Source of the DNA: Erysipelotrichaceae bacterium
Lineage (GTDB): Bacteria; Bacillota_I; Bacilli_A; RFN20; CAG-826
Direction of reading: 5' to 3'
Length of the DNA: 64,000 nucleotides
Assembly (NCBI GenBank): GCA_015059185.1
Contig: SVAY01000002.1
Coordinates: 62,001 to 126,000, forward strand
The notes under the pieces are model-generated. The model was not told where the DNA came from and did no database searches. It saw nothing but the letters and a program-made list of their open reading frames with translations. Positions 54,285 through 62,146 of this stretch are shown one piece after another. The position numbers and the translations under genes were made by a program. Each line of letters opens with the position of its first letter. The stretch's first letter is position 1.

Positions 54285-55601
54285 ATGAATATTGTTTTAC
54301 TCCTTGGTTTATTACTATTATTAGGACTTATTGCTACTAGAGCCTTTAAACTCATCAATTTACCTAATGTTACGGCTTTCTTAGTCGTTGGTTTAGTAAT
54401 CGCTATCACTTGTATATTGATTGATAACACTGGATATATTGGTAGCACTGGTCGTACATTAAGCGAAGATCTTGTAAGGATGAATTCATTTATCTCTTCT
54501 GTTGCTTTAGGCTTTATTGCTTTATCAATTGGAGAAGAATTTAAATTATCTAAAATCAAAGAATACGGCTCAAAAGTGCTATTGATTACATTTTTACAAG
54601 CTTTATTAGCAGTTATCTTAGTAGATGTTGGTTTAGTATTAGCTTGTTATTTCTTACATCTAAATTACGCGATTGCCTTCTGCTTAGGTGCGATTGCTAC
54701 TGCGACTGCTCCAGCTGCTACTTTAATGGTCATCCATCAATATAAAGCGAAAGGACCACTTGTAGATTTACTCCTTCCAGTTGTTGCTTTTGATGATGCG
54801 ATTGGTTTAATCGTATTCTCTATTTCTATCGCGATATCGCGCTTATTCGTCACTACTGGTGGAGTCACTGTGATGTCCATCTTAGTCGTACCATTGATTG
54901 AGATATTTGGTAGTCTAGCATTAGGCTTTATCTTAGGTATTGGTTTACACTTCACGATTAAATATTTTAAGAGCCGTAATAATCATATGATTATCATTAT
55001 CGCTTTTACTCTTTTAGGTGTTGGAGCGTGTACAGCGCTTAACATGATTAAAATTGAAGGACAATATTTAGACTTCTCTAGTTTATTAACTTGTATGATG
55101 ATTGGAGCAGTTTATGTGAACTATGCAAATGATGATAATAGACCAATCATAACTCGCGATATCGAACTCATGGAAAGATGGACACCTTTCTTATTCACTC
55201 TCTTCTTTGTATTAAGTGGAGCTTCATTAATTATCAGCGCCACTAACATCTTCTCTAATGGTGGAGTTGAAATGTTATTACCAGTTGGTACTATCTTAGT
55301 CTCATATCTCTTACTTAGATCACTTGGTAAGTATCTCGGTGCATTTATTGGCTGTAAAGTTACGCATCGAGAACATACAGTTACTAAATATTTAGGATTA
55401 ACATTATTACCACAAGCTGGTGTTGCGATTGGTATGGCTAACTCAATAAGCGATATGGAAATGTTTAAGGTTGATAATATCGGGAACTTAATCGTCACTG
55501 TCGTATTATGCGCTACACTTGTCTATGAGTTAGTGGGTCCACTACTCACCAAGTGGAGCCTAGAAAAAGCTGGCGAAATTGACAAAGAAATGATGAGGTA
55601 G
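54285..55601 (+). CDS. CPA-family Na+/H+ antiporter
   Basis: 438 residues with about 12 membrane helices, including the CPA motif region GAIATATAPAATLMVIHQYKAKGPLVD and PVVAFDDAIGLIVF with a DD pair, which is expected at the ion site. It should exchange Na+ or K+ for H+ across the membrane. TTGCAT (54246-54251), 16 nt, TAGAAT (54268-54273) form a promoter only 11 nt before ATG 54285, and no ribosome-binding site is seen: leaderless candidate. A terminator overlaps the stop codon. Confidence 0.9.
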   Translation: MNIVLLLGLLLLLGLIATRAFKLINLPNVTAFLVVGLVIAITCILIDNTGYIGSTGRTLSEDLVRMNSFISSVALGFIALSIGEEFKLSKIKEYGSKVLLITFLQALLAVILVDVGLVLACYFLHLNYAIAFCLGAIATATAPAATLMVIHQYKAKGPLVDLLLPVVAFDDAIGLIVFSISIAISRLFVTTGGVTVMSILVVPLIEIFGSLALGFILGIGLHFTIKYFKSRNNHMIIIIAFTLLGVGACTALNMIKIEGQYLDFSSLLTCMMIGAVYVNYANDDNRPIITRDIELMERWTPFLFTLFFVLSGASLIISATNIFSNGGVEMLLPVGTILVSYLLLRSLGKYLGAFIGCKVTHREHTVTKYLGLTLLPQAGVAIGMANSISDMEMFKVDNIGNLIVTVVLCATLVYELVGPLLTKWSLEKAGEIDKEMMR

Positions 55602-55622
55602 ATAGTTAATCTACCTTTTTTG
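55596..55622 (+). terminator. Terminator overlapping the antiporter stop codon
   Basis: AGGTAGAT-AGTTA-ATCTACCT, 8-bp perfect stem followed by T6; the stem contains the TAG stop. Confidence 0.85.
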
Positions 55623-55647
55623 TTTAATAAGTGATAATATCATTTTT

Positions 55648-56016
55648 GTGAAATATCAAATTGGTGATTTAGTAATTGGAAAGATAGTAAGCGTAAAACC
55701 TTACGCTTTATTTATGTCTTTTGATAATGGGAGTAATGGCCTATTACACATCTCTGAATTAAGTGATTCCTATATCCGTGATATTGAAAAATTTGGCTCT
55801 GTCGGAGATGAGATTAAAGTGAAGATCATCTCAATTGACGAAGCGAATGGCTTCTTACGTGTTTCTTATAAGAAAGTACCAGAAGAAGAACGTTATTCAA
55901 CTCATGTGAATGAAGCACGAATCTATCTTGAAGAGAGCGAGAAAGACTTTTCCGAACTAGAGAAGAACTTACCAATTTGGATTAAAGAAACCTTAAAGAA
56001 GGTAAAGGAGAAATAA
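55648..56016 (+). CDS. S1 RNA-binding domain protein (YugI/CvfD-like)
   Basis: 122 residues. The first ~70 form an S1 domain (GDLVIGKIVSVKPYALFMSFDNGSNGLLHISELSDSYIRDIEKFGSVGDEIKVKIISID). A short helical tail with charged residues follows, as in the Firmicutes general-stress S1 proteins YugI/GSP13/CvfD. These bind ribosomes or RNA. It starts with GTG 55648, 9 nt after GATAAT (55633-55638), without a ribosome-binding site. pgi follows after 1 nt, so the two form an operon. Confidence 0.85.
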   Translation: MKYQIGDLVIGKIVSVKPYALFMSFDNGSNGLLHISELSDSYIRDIEKFGSVGDEIKVKIISIDEANGFLRVSYKKVPEEERYSTHVNEARIYLEESEKDFSELEKNLPIWIKETLKKVKEK

Positions 56017-56017
56017 T

Positions 56018-57295
56018 ATGAGATTAGATTTATCTAATTCCGTGAGTCTTAATGAACTCAAATCTTATCAAGAAGAAGTCAGTAGAATTCATAAGATGAT
56101 CAACGAAAAGTCCGGTGCAGGAAATGATTATCTTGGCTGGGCAGATTGGCCAATTGAATATAATAAAGAAGAAGTCGATAGAATGATCGAATGCGCTAAA
56201 TACGTTAGAGATAACTTCGACATCTTAGTCGTCTGTGGTATCGGTGGTAGCTATTTAGGCGCTAGAGCTGCTTTAGAAGCCATTAATGGTTTATACTCTA
56301 ACGACAGATTAGAAGTGATCTTTATGGGTCAAACATTCTCCCCTAACTATATCGCTCAAGTGCTTGAATATTTAAAGGGTAAGAAGTTTGCTATTAACGT
56401 TATCTCTAAGAGTGGTACCACTACTGAAACTTCTATCTCATTTAGATTACTTAAAGAATTATTAGTTTCTCAAATTGGTAAAGAAGGCGCTAAAAAAGCC
56501 ATCTTTGCTACAACGGACAAAGAAAAAGGTGCTCTTAAGAGCGAATGCGTGAAAGAAGGGTATGAAACCTTCACTCTTCCAGGAGATATCGGTGGTAGAT
56601 ATAGTGTTCTTACTCCAGTAGGACTCTTCCCACTTGCCTGTGCTGGTATTGATATTAAACGCATGCTTGAAGGTGCTAAACAAGCTCGCAGTGACTTCCA
56701 AGATGATAGACTTGAAAACAATATCTGCTATCAATATGCATGTAGTAGAGATTATTTCTATCGTCATAATAAATGTGTTGAATTATATGTGACATATGAA
56801 CCTCAATACGCTCAAATCAGTGAATGGCTTAAACAGTTATTTGGTGAATCTGAAGGAAAAGAAAAGAAAGGTTTATTACCAGATTCCGTGACCTTCTCTA
56901 CTGACCTCCACTCTTTAGGTCAATTCGTCCAAGATGGTACACCACTCTTATTTGAAACCATCCTTACAGTGAAGAAACCAAGATATGATGTAAAAGTTCC
57001 TCATGATGAAGAAGATTTAGATGGACTTAACTATCTTGAAGGTAAATCACTTAACTTTGTTAACTCTAAAGCTTTTGAAGGTACTTTAAAGGCTCACGTG
57101 GAAGATGGTCATGTTCCATGTAACGTCATTGAAGTGGAAGAAATGAATGATTATAACTTAGGTTATTTATTCTACTTCTTTATGAGAGCATGTGGTATGA
57201 GTGCTTATATGCTAGATATCAATCCATTTAACCAACCAGGTGTCGAAATTTATAAAAGAAATATGTTCCATCTCCTTGGTAAAAAGGGTTATTAA
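56018..57295 (+). CDS. pgi: Glucose-6-phosphate isomerase
   Basis: 425 residues, the short bacterial form. Signature blocks: GIGGSYLGARAALE, ISKSGTTTETSISFR, GDIGGRYSVLTPVGL, SLHSLGQFVQ and NPFNQPGVEIYKRN. It interconverts glucose-6-phosphate and fructose-6-phosphate. AAAGGAG precedes ATG 56018. It follows the S1 gene and is followed by a strong terminator. Confidence 0.97.
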   Translation: MRLDLSNSVSLNELKSYQEEVSRIHKMINEKSGAGNDYLGWADWPIEYNKEEVDRMIECAKYVRDNFDILVVCGIGGSYLGARAALEAINGLYSNDRLEVIFMGQTFSPNYIAQVLEYLKGKKFAINVISKSGTTTETSISFRLLKELLVSQIGKEGAKKAIFATTDKEKGALKSECVKEGYETFTLPGDIGGRYSVLTPVGLFPLACAGIDIKRMLEGAKQARSDFQDDRLENNICYQYACSRDYFYRHNKCVELYVTYEPQYAQISEWLKQLFGESEGKEKKGLLPDSVTFSTDLHSLGQFVQDGTPLLFETILTVKKPRYDVKVPHDEEDLDGLNYLEGKSLNFVNSKAFEGTLKAHVEDGHVPCNVIEVEEMNDYNLGYLFYFFMRACGMSAYMLDINPFNQPGVEIYKRNMFHLLGKKGY

Positions 57296-57315
57296 TCTTT
57301 AATATAATTAACACT

Positions 57316-57347
57316 AAAAAAGCGCCTAAAAAATTGGGCGTTTTTTT
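57316..57347 (+). terminator. Terminator of pgi
   Basis: AAAAAGCGCC with GGGCGTTTTTTT, GC stem with A/T extension and T7 run. Confidence 0.85.
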
Positions 57348-57349
57348 GA

Positions 57350-57378
57350 TTGACTGATATATATCAAAGTGCTATATT
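57350..57378 (+). promoter_or_regulatory. Promoter of tRNA cluster
   Basis: TTGACT (57350-57355), 17-nt spacer, TATATT (57373-57378), 23 nt before tRNA-Val. A near-consensus promoter, as expected for stable RNA. Confidence 0.8.
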
Positions 57379-57401
57379 ATTTAAGCGTATCGCAGAAAAG
57401 C

Positions 57402-57477
57402 GGATGCTTAGCTCAGCTGGGAGAGCATCGCCTTTACACGGCGGAGGTCGGGGGTTCGAGCCCCTCAGCATCCACCA
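57402..57477 (+). tRNA. tRNA-Val (anticodon TAC)
   Basis: GGATGCT/AGCATCC acceptor, D-loop AGCTCAGCTGGGAGAGC, anticodon loop TTTACAC, T-loop GGTTCGAGCC, encoded CCA. Confidence 0.95.
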
Positions 57478-57497
57478 TTTACGCAATACAATAACAC

Positions 57498-57581
57498 GGA
57501 GGGGTAGCGAAGAGGCTAAACGCGGCTGACTGTAAATCAGCTCCTTCGGGTTCGGCAGTTCGAATCTGCCCCCCTCCACCA
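57498..57581 (+). tRNA. tRNA-Tyr (anticodon GTA)
   Basis: GGAGGGG/CCCCTCC acceptor, anticodon loop CTGTAAA, long variable arm (class II), T-loop AGTTCGAATCT, encoded CCA. Confidence 0.95.
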
Positions 57582-57585
57582 TGCT

Positions 57586-57661
57586 TGGGGTGTAGCCAAG
57601 CGGTAAGGCATCAGACTTTGACTCTGACATCGCGGTGGTTCGATCCCACCCACCCCAGCCA
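57586..57661 (+). tRNA. tRNA-Gln (anticodon TTG)
   Basis: TGGGGTG/CACCCCA acceptor, anticodon loop CTTTGAC, T-loop GGTTCGATCC, G discriminator and encoded CCA. Confidence 0.94.
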
Positions 57662-57667
57662 GCATTT

Positions 57668-57743
57668 CTCCCGTTAGCTCAGTCGGTAGAGCACTTGACT
57701 TTTAATCAAGGGGTCAGAAGTTCGAATCTTCTACGGGAGACCA
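57668..57743 (+). tRNA. tRNA-Lys (anticodon TTT)
   Basis: CTCCCGT/ACGGGAG acceptor, AGCTCAGTCGGTAGAGC D-arm, anticodon loop CTTTTAA, T-loop AGTTCGAATCT, encoded CCA. Confidence 0.95.
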
Positions 57744-57751
57744 AAATTGAT

Positions 57752-57838
57752 GCCCAGGTGGCGGAACAGGTAGACGCACAGGACTTAAAATCCTGCGGTA
57801 GCGATACCATACCGGTTCGATTCCGGTCCCGGGCACCA
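57752..57838 (+). tRNA. tRNA-Leu (anticodon TAA)
   Basis: GCCCAGG/CCCGGGC acceptor with one A-C mismatch, class II long variable arm, anticodon loop CTTAAAA, T-loop GGTTCGATTCC, encoded CCA. Second leucine tRNA in the window. Confidence 0.93.
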
Positions 57839-57846
57839 TGAGTGTG

Positions 57847-57897
57847 AAAATACCCCCGTTTATTGGACCAAAATTCGGTACAATTTAAGGGGGTTTT
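57847..57897 (+). terminator. Terminator of tRNA cluster
   Basis: ACCCCC (57852-57857) and GGGGGT (57889-57894) with a 31-nt loop, followed by TTTTC. The loop is long, so confidence is moderate. Confidence 0.55.
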
Positions 57898-57976
57898 CTT
57901 ATGTCGTTTGCACTATCCAATAATGCTTGATTTCCTCCAAAAACTACCGTAAAATAGTAGTAACTGGAGGAAATAT

Positions 57977-58567
57977 ATGGTTAAGACTATGGATTTACTC
58001 ACATATGAATATAGAGATTATTCAAATGTTTACAATAAAATCGCGTTTGAAGAAAAGAGACATGGCTTAATTAAACTCAAAAGAGGTTTATATGAAACCA
58101 ATAAAGATGCGAATCCTTTAACAATCGCAAATATTTTATTATCTCCTTCATATATTTCTTTTGAAACTGCATTATCATATTATGGTTTGATCCCTGAAAG
58201 GGTATACGCAATAAAGTCAGCTTCGTTTAAAAAGAACAAGAAGAAAGAATATAAGAACTATTTCGGTCTATTTCTATATCAAGATATTAACCCAAATGCT
58301 TATCCATACGATATTAATGAAATAGAAATAGATGGTATTAAGATATTAATCGCATCAAAGGAAAAGGCATTACTTGATTTACTTTCAGTAGTGTCACCTA
58401 GAAAGAATAAAAAAGAACTTATTGAATTACTCTTTGATGATTTGAGAATTGATGAAGTGATATTTGATGAGTTAGATGAAAAGAAAATGATTGAATTATG
58501 CGGTTTATATTCATCAACTACACTCAATATATTTAAAAATTATCTGGAGGAAAGACATGATAAATAA
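57977..58567 (+). CDS. abiEi: Type IV antitoxin AbiEi family
   Basis: 196 residues. N-terminal winged helix (YNKIAFEEKRHGLIKLKRGLYET), then the AbiEi-type C-terminal domain (ILLSPSYISFETALSYYGLIPE and IASKEKALLDLLSVVSPRK). ATG 57977 follows TGGAGG. AbiEi proteins repress their own operon and neutralise the AbiEii toxin. The stop overlaps the toxin start by 11 nt. The pair lies just behind a tRNA cluster, a usual landing site for defence genes. Confidence 0.92.
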   Translation: MVKTMDLLTYEYRDYSNVYNKIAFEEKRHGLIKLKRGLYETNKDANPLTIANILLSPSYISFETALSYYGLIPERVYAIKSASFKKNKKKEYKNYFGLFLYQDINPNAYPYDINEIEIDGIKILIASKEKALLDLLSVVSPRKNKKELIELLFDDLRIDEVIFDELDEKKMIELCGLYSSTTLNIFKNYLEERHDK

Positions 58568-59411
58568 TTATATCTTAGAATCGCTCAAAATAAGTGATCC
58601 AAAAAACCTCAATGAATTTGAAAATAATTTAAGGGAAATATCACAAAAAATAATACTTTATGCTTTATCTCAAACCTCGCTCTTTAAGAATGCAGCTTTT
58701 TATGGGGGAACTTGCTTAAGAATTTTTCATAATCTAGATAGATTCAGTGAAGACCTAGACTTCCAAGTAATAAAAGAAGACTATAAATTGGATTTTGATC
58801 AATATATGGCAAAATGTATTACCACACTTGAATCATATGGATTAAAGGCAAGTGTCTACTCTAAACCAGAATACGATGTCGGTGAAATTAGAAGAAGATA
58901 TATTAAAATACCATTTTACGATATTGCGAATGAATACATCACTAATGTAAGTATGAACAAAGAAAAGTTAATATCAATCAAGATTGAAGTCAGTACATCT
59001 TATGTTAAAGGTGCAAAATATGAAATGAAGCTACTTAACTCTCCACTATTTTCAAATATATATTGTTTTGATTATGGATCATTATTCGCAGGTAAAATCC
59101 ACGCTCTATTAATAAGAAATTGGAGAGAAAGAACAAAGGGTAGAGATTATTTTGATTATCTCTTTTATCTTTCCCATAACATTAAATTCAATTTAGAGTA
59201 TTTAAGAAATAAACTAAGTATTTCATTATCAAAAGATATGTCGAACATAGATCTAGAGGATATTAAAGAATTATTAAAAGCAAAATTTATAGAATCTGAT
59301 TTTAATGCGATAAAGAATGACATTATCCCTTTTATCAATAGAGATTTTAATATCGCTAGTATTGATAAGAATATGTTTATAGATTCTATCTCCTATCTAG
59401 AGGCGGAATAA
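58557..59411 (+). CDS. abiEii: AbiEii-family nucleotidyltransferase toxin
   Basis: 284 residues from ATG 58557, which follows TGGAGGAAA; an upstream start would add 22 residues inside the antitoxin gene. The nucleotidyltransferase motif is AAFYGGTCLRIFHNLDRFSEDLDF (GG plus DxD-like) and the middle carries IKIEVSTSY and GRDYFDYLFYL. AbiEii enzymes inactivate tRNA or other targets by adding nucleotides, giving growth arrest or phage abortive infection. Coupled to the AbiEi gene. Confidence 0.92.
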   Translation: MINNYILESLKISDPKNLNEFENNLREISQKIILYALSQTSLFKNAAFYGGTCLRIFHNLDRFSEDLDFQVIKEDYKLDFDQYMAKCITTLESYGLKASVYSKPEYDVGEIRRRYIKIPFYDIANEYITNVSMNKEKLISIKIEVSTSYVKGAKYEMKLLNSPLFSNIYCFDYGSLFAGKIHALLIRNWRERTKGRDYFDYLFYLSHNIKFNLEYLRNKLSISLSKDMSNIDLEDIKELLKAKFIESDFNAIKNDIIPFINRDFNIASIDKNMFIDSISYLEAE

Positions 59412-59528
59412 TAAGCGAATTAGTCTTTTTGGCATATTAATTTGTTACACTATCAAACCTTATATATATTTTTTATTTATTAAAATAAACATCATTGATA
59501 TAATTTAAACGTATTTGGAGAGTTACAT

Positions 59529-60440
59529 ATGAAACATTTAATTATTTGCAACACCCATGCTGGTCACGGGAAAGACGCAAAAGAACTTGCTTTAAAAGCA
59601 TTTGAAGGTTTAGATTTTGAGATTTATGAAACAGTTGATCAAAGAAGCGCTATTTCATTCCTCAGAAACTACTTTAAAGACCATAAGGAACTTACAAGAG
59701 TCTATGCTTGTGGAGGAGATGGTACACTTCACGAAGTGGTTAATGGTTTAGTTGGTGTTAAAAACGCTGAATTAGCCTTATACGCCTGTGGTACAGGTAA
59801 CGACTTCGCTAAAGTCTACGGAGGAAAAGATAAATTCTTAGACTTTAAGAAATTAATTCACGGAAATCCTACTCCAATTGATTTAACAAAATTAGAAGGA
59901 CCAAGCATGAAAGAACCTTGGTATTCTATCAATGTCATTAACTTTGGATTCGATGCAATTGTCGGTGCTAAAGGTAATGAAAATAAAAAGAAGGGTATTA
60001 AAGACCCATATGGATTTACTCACGCGATTGTTCCAGCCATCTTACATGGTAGATTTAATAAAGCTACTATCACAGCTGATGGCGAAGATCTTAACGGTAA
60101 GAAGTTCTTATTAGGATCTGTCTCTCAAGGACAATTCGTTGGTGGCGAATGGCACGCGGCTCCAAAAAGCAATAATACAGATGGCTTACTCGATGTCTGT
60201 GTCGCTAAGACCATGACCTTCTTAGGCCTCATGACTAAATTATTTGGCGCTTATCATGATGGTAAACACATTGATAATCCTAAATTAAAGAAGAAAGTTA
60301 TCTATCGTAGAAGTAAAGAAGTCACTATCGTTGCTCCTAGCGATATCGATTTATGTGTGGACGGTGAAATGATTAGAGGCAATAACTTTAAATGCACTAT
60401 TGTGCCTCAAGCAATTAAGTTCGTCATTCCAGAAGAATAA
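59529..60440 (+). CDS. Diacylglycerol kinase-family lipid kinase
   Basis: 303 residues. GGDGTLHEV at residues 62-70 and NPxAGxGKxxK-like opening (CNTHAGHGKDAKE) define the DAGK_cat lipid kinase family; ACGTGNDFAK gives the second nucleotide motif. It phosphorylates diacylglycerol to phosphatidic acid at the membrane. ATG 59529 follows GGAGAG. plsC follows after 2 nt and then a kinase, giving a phospholipid operon. Confidence 0.92.
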   Translation: MKHLIICNTHAGHGKDAKELALKAFEGLDFEIYETVDQRSAISFLRNYFKDHKELTRVYACGGDGTLHEVVNGLVGVKNAELALYACGTGNDFAKVYGGKDKFLDFKKLIHGNPTPIDLTKLEGPSMKEPWYSINVINFGFDAIVGAKGNENKKKGIKDPYGFTHAIVPAILHGRFNKATITADGEDLNGKKFLLGSVSQGQFVGGEWHAAPKSNNTDGLLDVCVAKTMTFLGLMTKLFGAYHDGKHIDNPKLKKKVIYRRSKEVTIVAPSDIDLCVDGEMIRGNNFKCTIVPQAIKFVIPEE

Positions 60441-60442
60441 TT

Positions 60443-61261
60443 ATGATTATTAATCTTACAGTCGTTCTTGGTGCGATTGCTTTAGCAGTTATTGGTTCGT
60501 TATCTTTCTGGCCAGTTACTCAAGGTCTCGACTTTTATATTCCTATAGTTTTGTTTATCGCTGGCTTTATAGGAATGATAGCCCTATGGTGGATCTTTAT
60601 TGATCTATATGGAAGAATCGTTTCTATATCTAAAAAAGAACCTCATAAAGTCAATAAGTTTACTCGTTTCTTACTATGTGACGCGATGAGATTTATTGAT
60701 AACCTTGCTTTTGTTTGGGTAAAAGTTAACGGAAGAGAAAAATTACCACGTAAAGAAAGATTCTTACTCGTCCAAAATCATGCTTCTAAATTTGATCCAA
60801 TGATTGTGAACGGTTATTTCCCACGTAAAGATATTGCTTTTATCACTAAACCAAGCAATATGAAGATACCACTCGCGAAGCGTCTTATGCCACGCCTCTT
60901 CTATCAACCAATTGTTAGAGAAAATCCTCTTCAATCTTTAGGTGTGATGAAGAATAGCCAAGAATTAATTGAAAAAGATATTACTTCTATTGGAGTATAT
61001 CCAGAAGGTACAAGACATCAAGATGGGGAAGTTGGTGAATTCCATGAAGGTGTCTTTAATATCTGTTTAAAGGCTAAATGCCCATTAGTAGTTGTTACCA
61101 CTACTAACACCAACAAGATTCATAAGAATTATCCATTTAAAGTGACTAAGGTAAGACTTAATGTTGTAAGAGTCTATACCCCTGAAGAACTCGAAGGAAA
61201 AACAGCCTTAGCCATTTCTAATGAAGCAAGAGAATTAATGCTTAAGGATTTAAATAACTAA
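60443..61261 (+). CDS. plsC: 1-acylglycerol-3-phosphate acyltransferase
   Basis: 272 residues. Two membrane segments at the start (about 4-25 and 32-55), acyltransferase HX4D motif His113 to Asp118 (NHASKFD), and YPEGTR (EGTR motif) about 75 residues later. It adds an acyl chain to lysophosphatidic acid to make phosphatidic acid. Lies between DagK and a LicA-like kinase gene with 2-nt and 1-nt spacing. Confidence 0.93.
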   Translation: MIINLTVVLGAIALAVIGSLSFWPVTQGLDFYIPIVLFIAGFIGMIALWWIFIDLYGRIVSISKKEPHKVNKFTRFLLCDAMRFIDNLAFVWVKVNGREKLPRKERFLLVQNHASKFDPMIVNGYFPRKDIAFITKPSNMKIPLAKRLMPRLFYQPIVRENPLQSLGVMKNSQELIEKDITSIGVYPEGTRHQDGEVGEFHEGVFNICLKAKCPLVVVTTTNTNKIHKNYPFKVTKVRLNVVRVYTPEELEGKTALAISNEARELMLKDLNN

Positions 61262-62121
61262 TGAATAAGGTATATCTAAAAGATATATTAACGAAAGAAA
61301 TAGGAGAAGGCTACACTCTTGAGTCTCGTCATTATGGGGGACTTAATATTAGCTATGTCCTGAGAGACAAAAATAACGAGCGTTATGTCGTCTATCTTCC
61401 TAATGGTATCGCAAATAAACTGATAGATAGAAAAGCGGAAGAATATAATACTGATGCCGTCGCTAATTTAGGACTGACCAGTGAATATATTTATTTTGAT
61501 ACTACACGCGGTATTAAGATTAAACGCTATATAGAAGGCGCTTCTTTAGAAGGAGAAAAAGATATCGATTACGATAGAGTTGCGGATTTACTCCACCTCC
61601 TTCATGATAATAAGAGATTCGCGAAAGAAGATTTCCATCCCTTTGACAGATTATCTCACTATGAAAATAAAGCGCTTATGTATCAAAAAGAACCTAATCT
61701 ATATCGCGAACTTAAAGATACATTATCAAGTAATATCTCTTATATATCATTAAGAGAAAAAGTCTTCTCTCATAATGATTTTAAAAAAGGAAATATTATT
61801 AAAGGGAGCGATGATAAATATTACGTCATTGATTTTGAATTCGCTGCGAATAACGACCCTCTATTTGATATCGCAACCTTTGCTGATGAATCATTAATAG
61901 AAGGCGAATCATTATTAGCTCACTATTATAAAGAAGTTGATATCGATAAAAAACGCCGCTTCTATTTATGGCGAATCTTTATCTCTTTACAGTGGTACAA
62001 TATGGCCGTTATAAAGCATTATCAGAAAGATAACAAGCGTTCAGCCATTAATTACTTAAAACTCGCTAATAAGTATCTAGAAATAGCAAAAGAGGCAGAA
62101 GATAAATTCTTCCACCTCTAA
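61261..62121 (+). CDS. LicA/choline kinase-like phosphotransferase
   Basis: 286 residues. Catalytic loop FSHNDFKKGNII (HND with downstream N) and metal motif VIDFEFAANNDPLFDIA are typical of the choline/ethanolamine and aminoglycoside phosphotransferase fold. Short glycine-rich segment in HYGGLNISYVLR. The operon context with DagK and PlsC suggests phosphorylation of a small alcohol for lipid or glycan headgroups; aminoglycoside is the less likely substrate. ATG 61261 overlaps the plsC stop (TAATG). Confidence 0.85.
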   Translation: MNKVYLKDILTKEIGEGYTLESRHYGGLNISYVLRDKNNERYVVYLPNGIANKLIDRKAEEYNTDAVANLGLTSEYIYFDTTRGIKIKRYIEGASLEGEKDIDYDRVADLLHLLHDNKRFAKEDFHPFDRLSHYENKALMYQKEPNLYRELKDTLSSNISYISLREKVFSHNDFKKGNIIKGSDDKYYVIDFEFAANNDPLFDIATFADESLIEGESLLAHYYKEVDIDKKRRFYLWRIFISLQWYNMAVIKHYQKDNKRSAINYLKLANKYLEIAKEAEDKFFHL

Positions 62122-62146
62122 TATTCTTTATTAATATTATTAATGA

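Noticed and set aside
57364..57841. Open reading frames across the tRNA cluster on both strands
   Set aside because: They only cover the tRNA genes, which fold well with correct anticodons and CCA ends.
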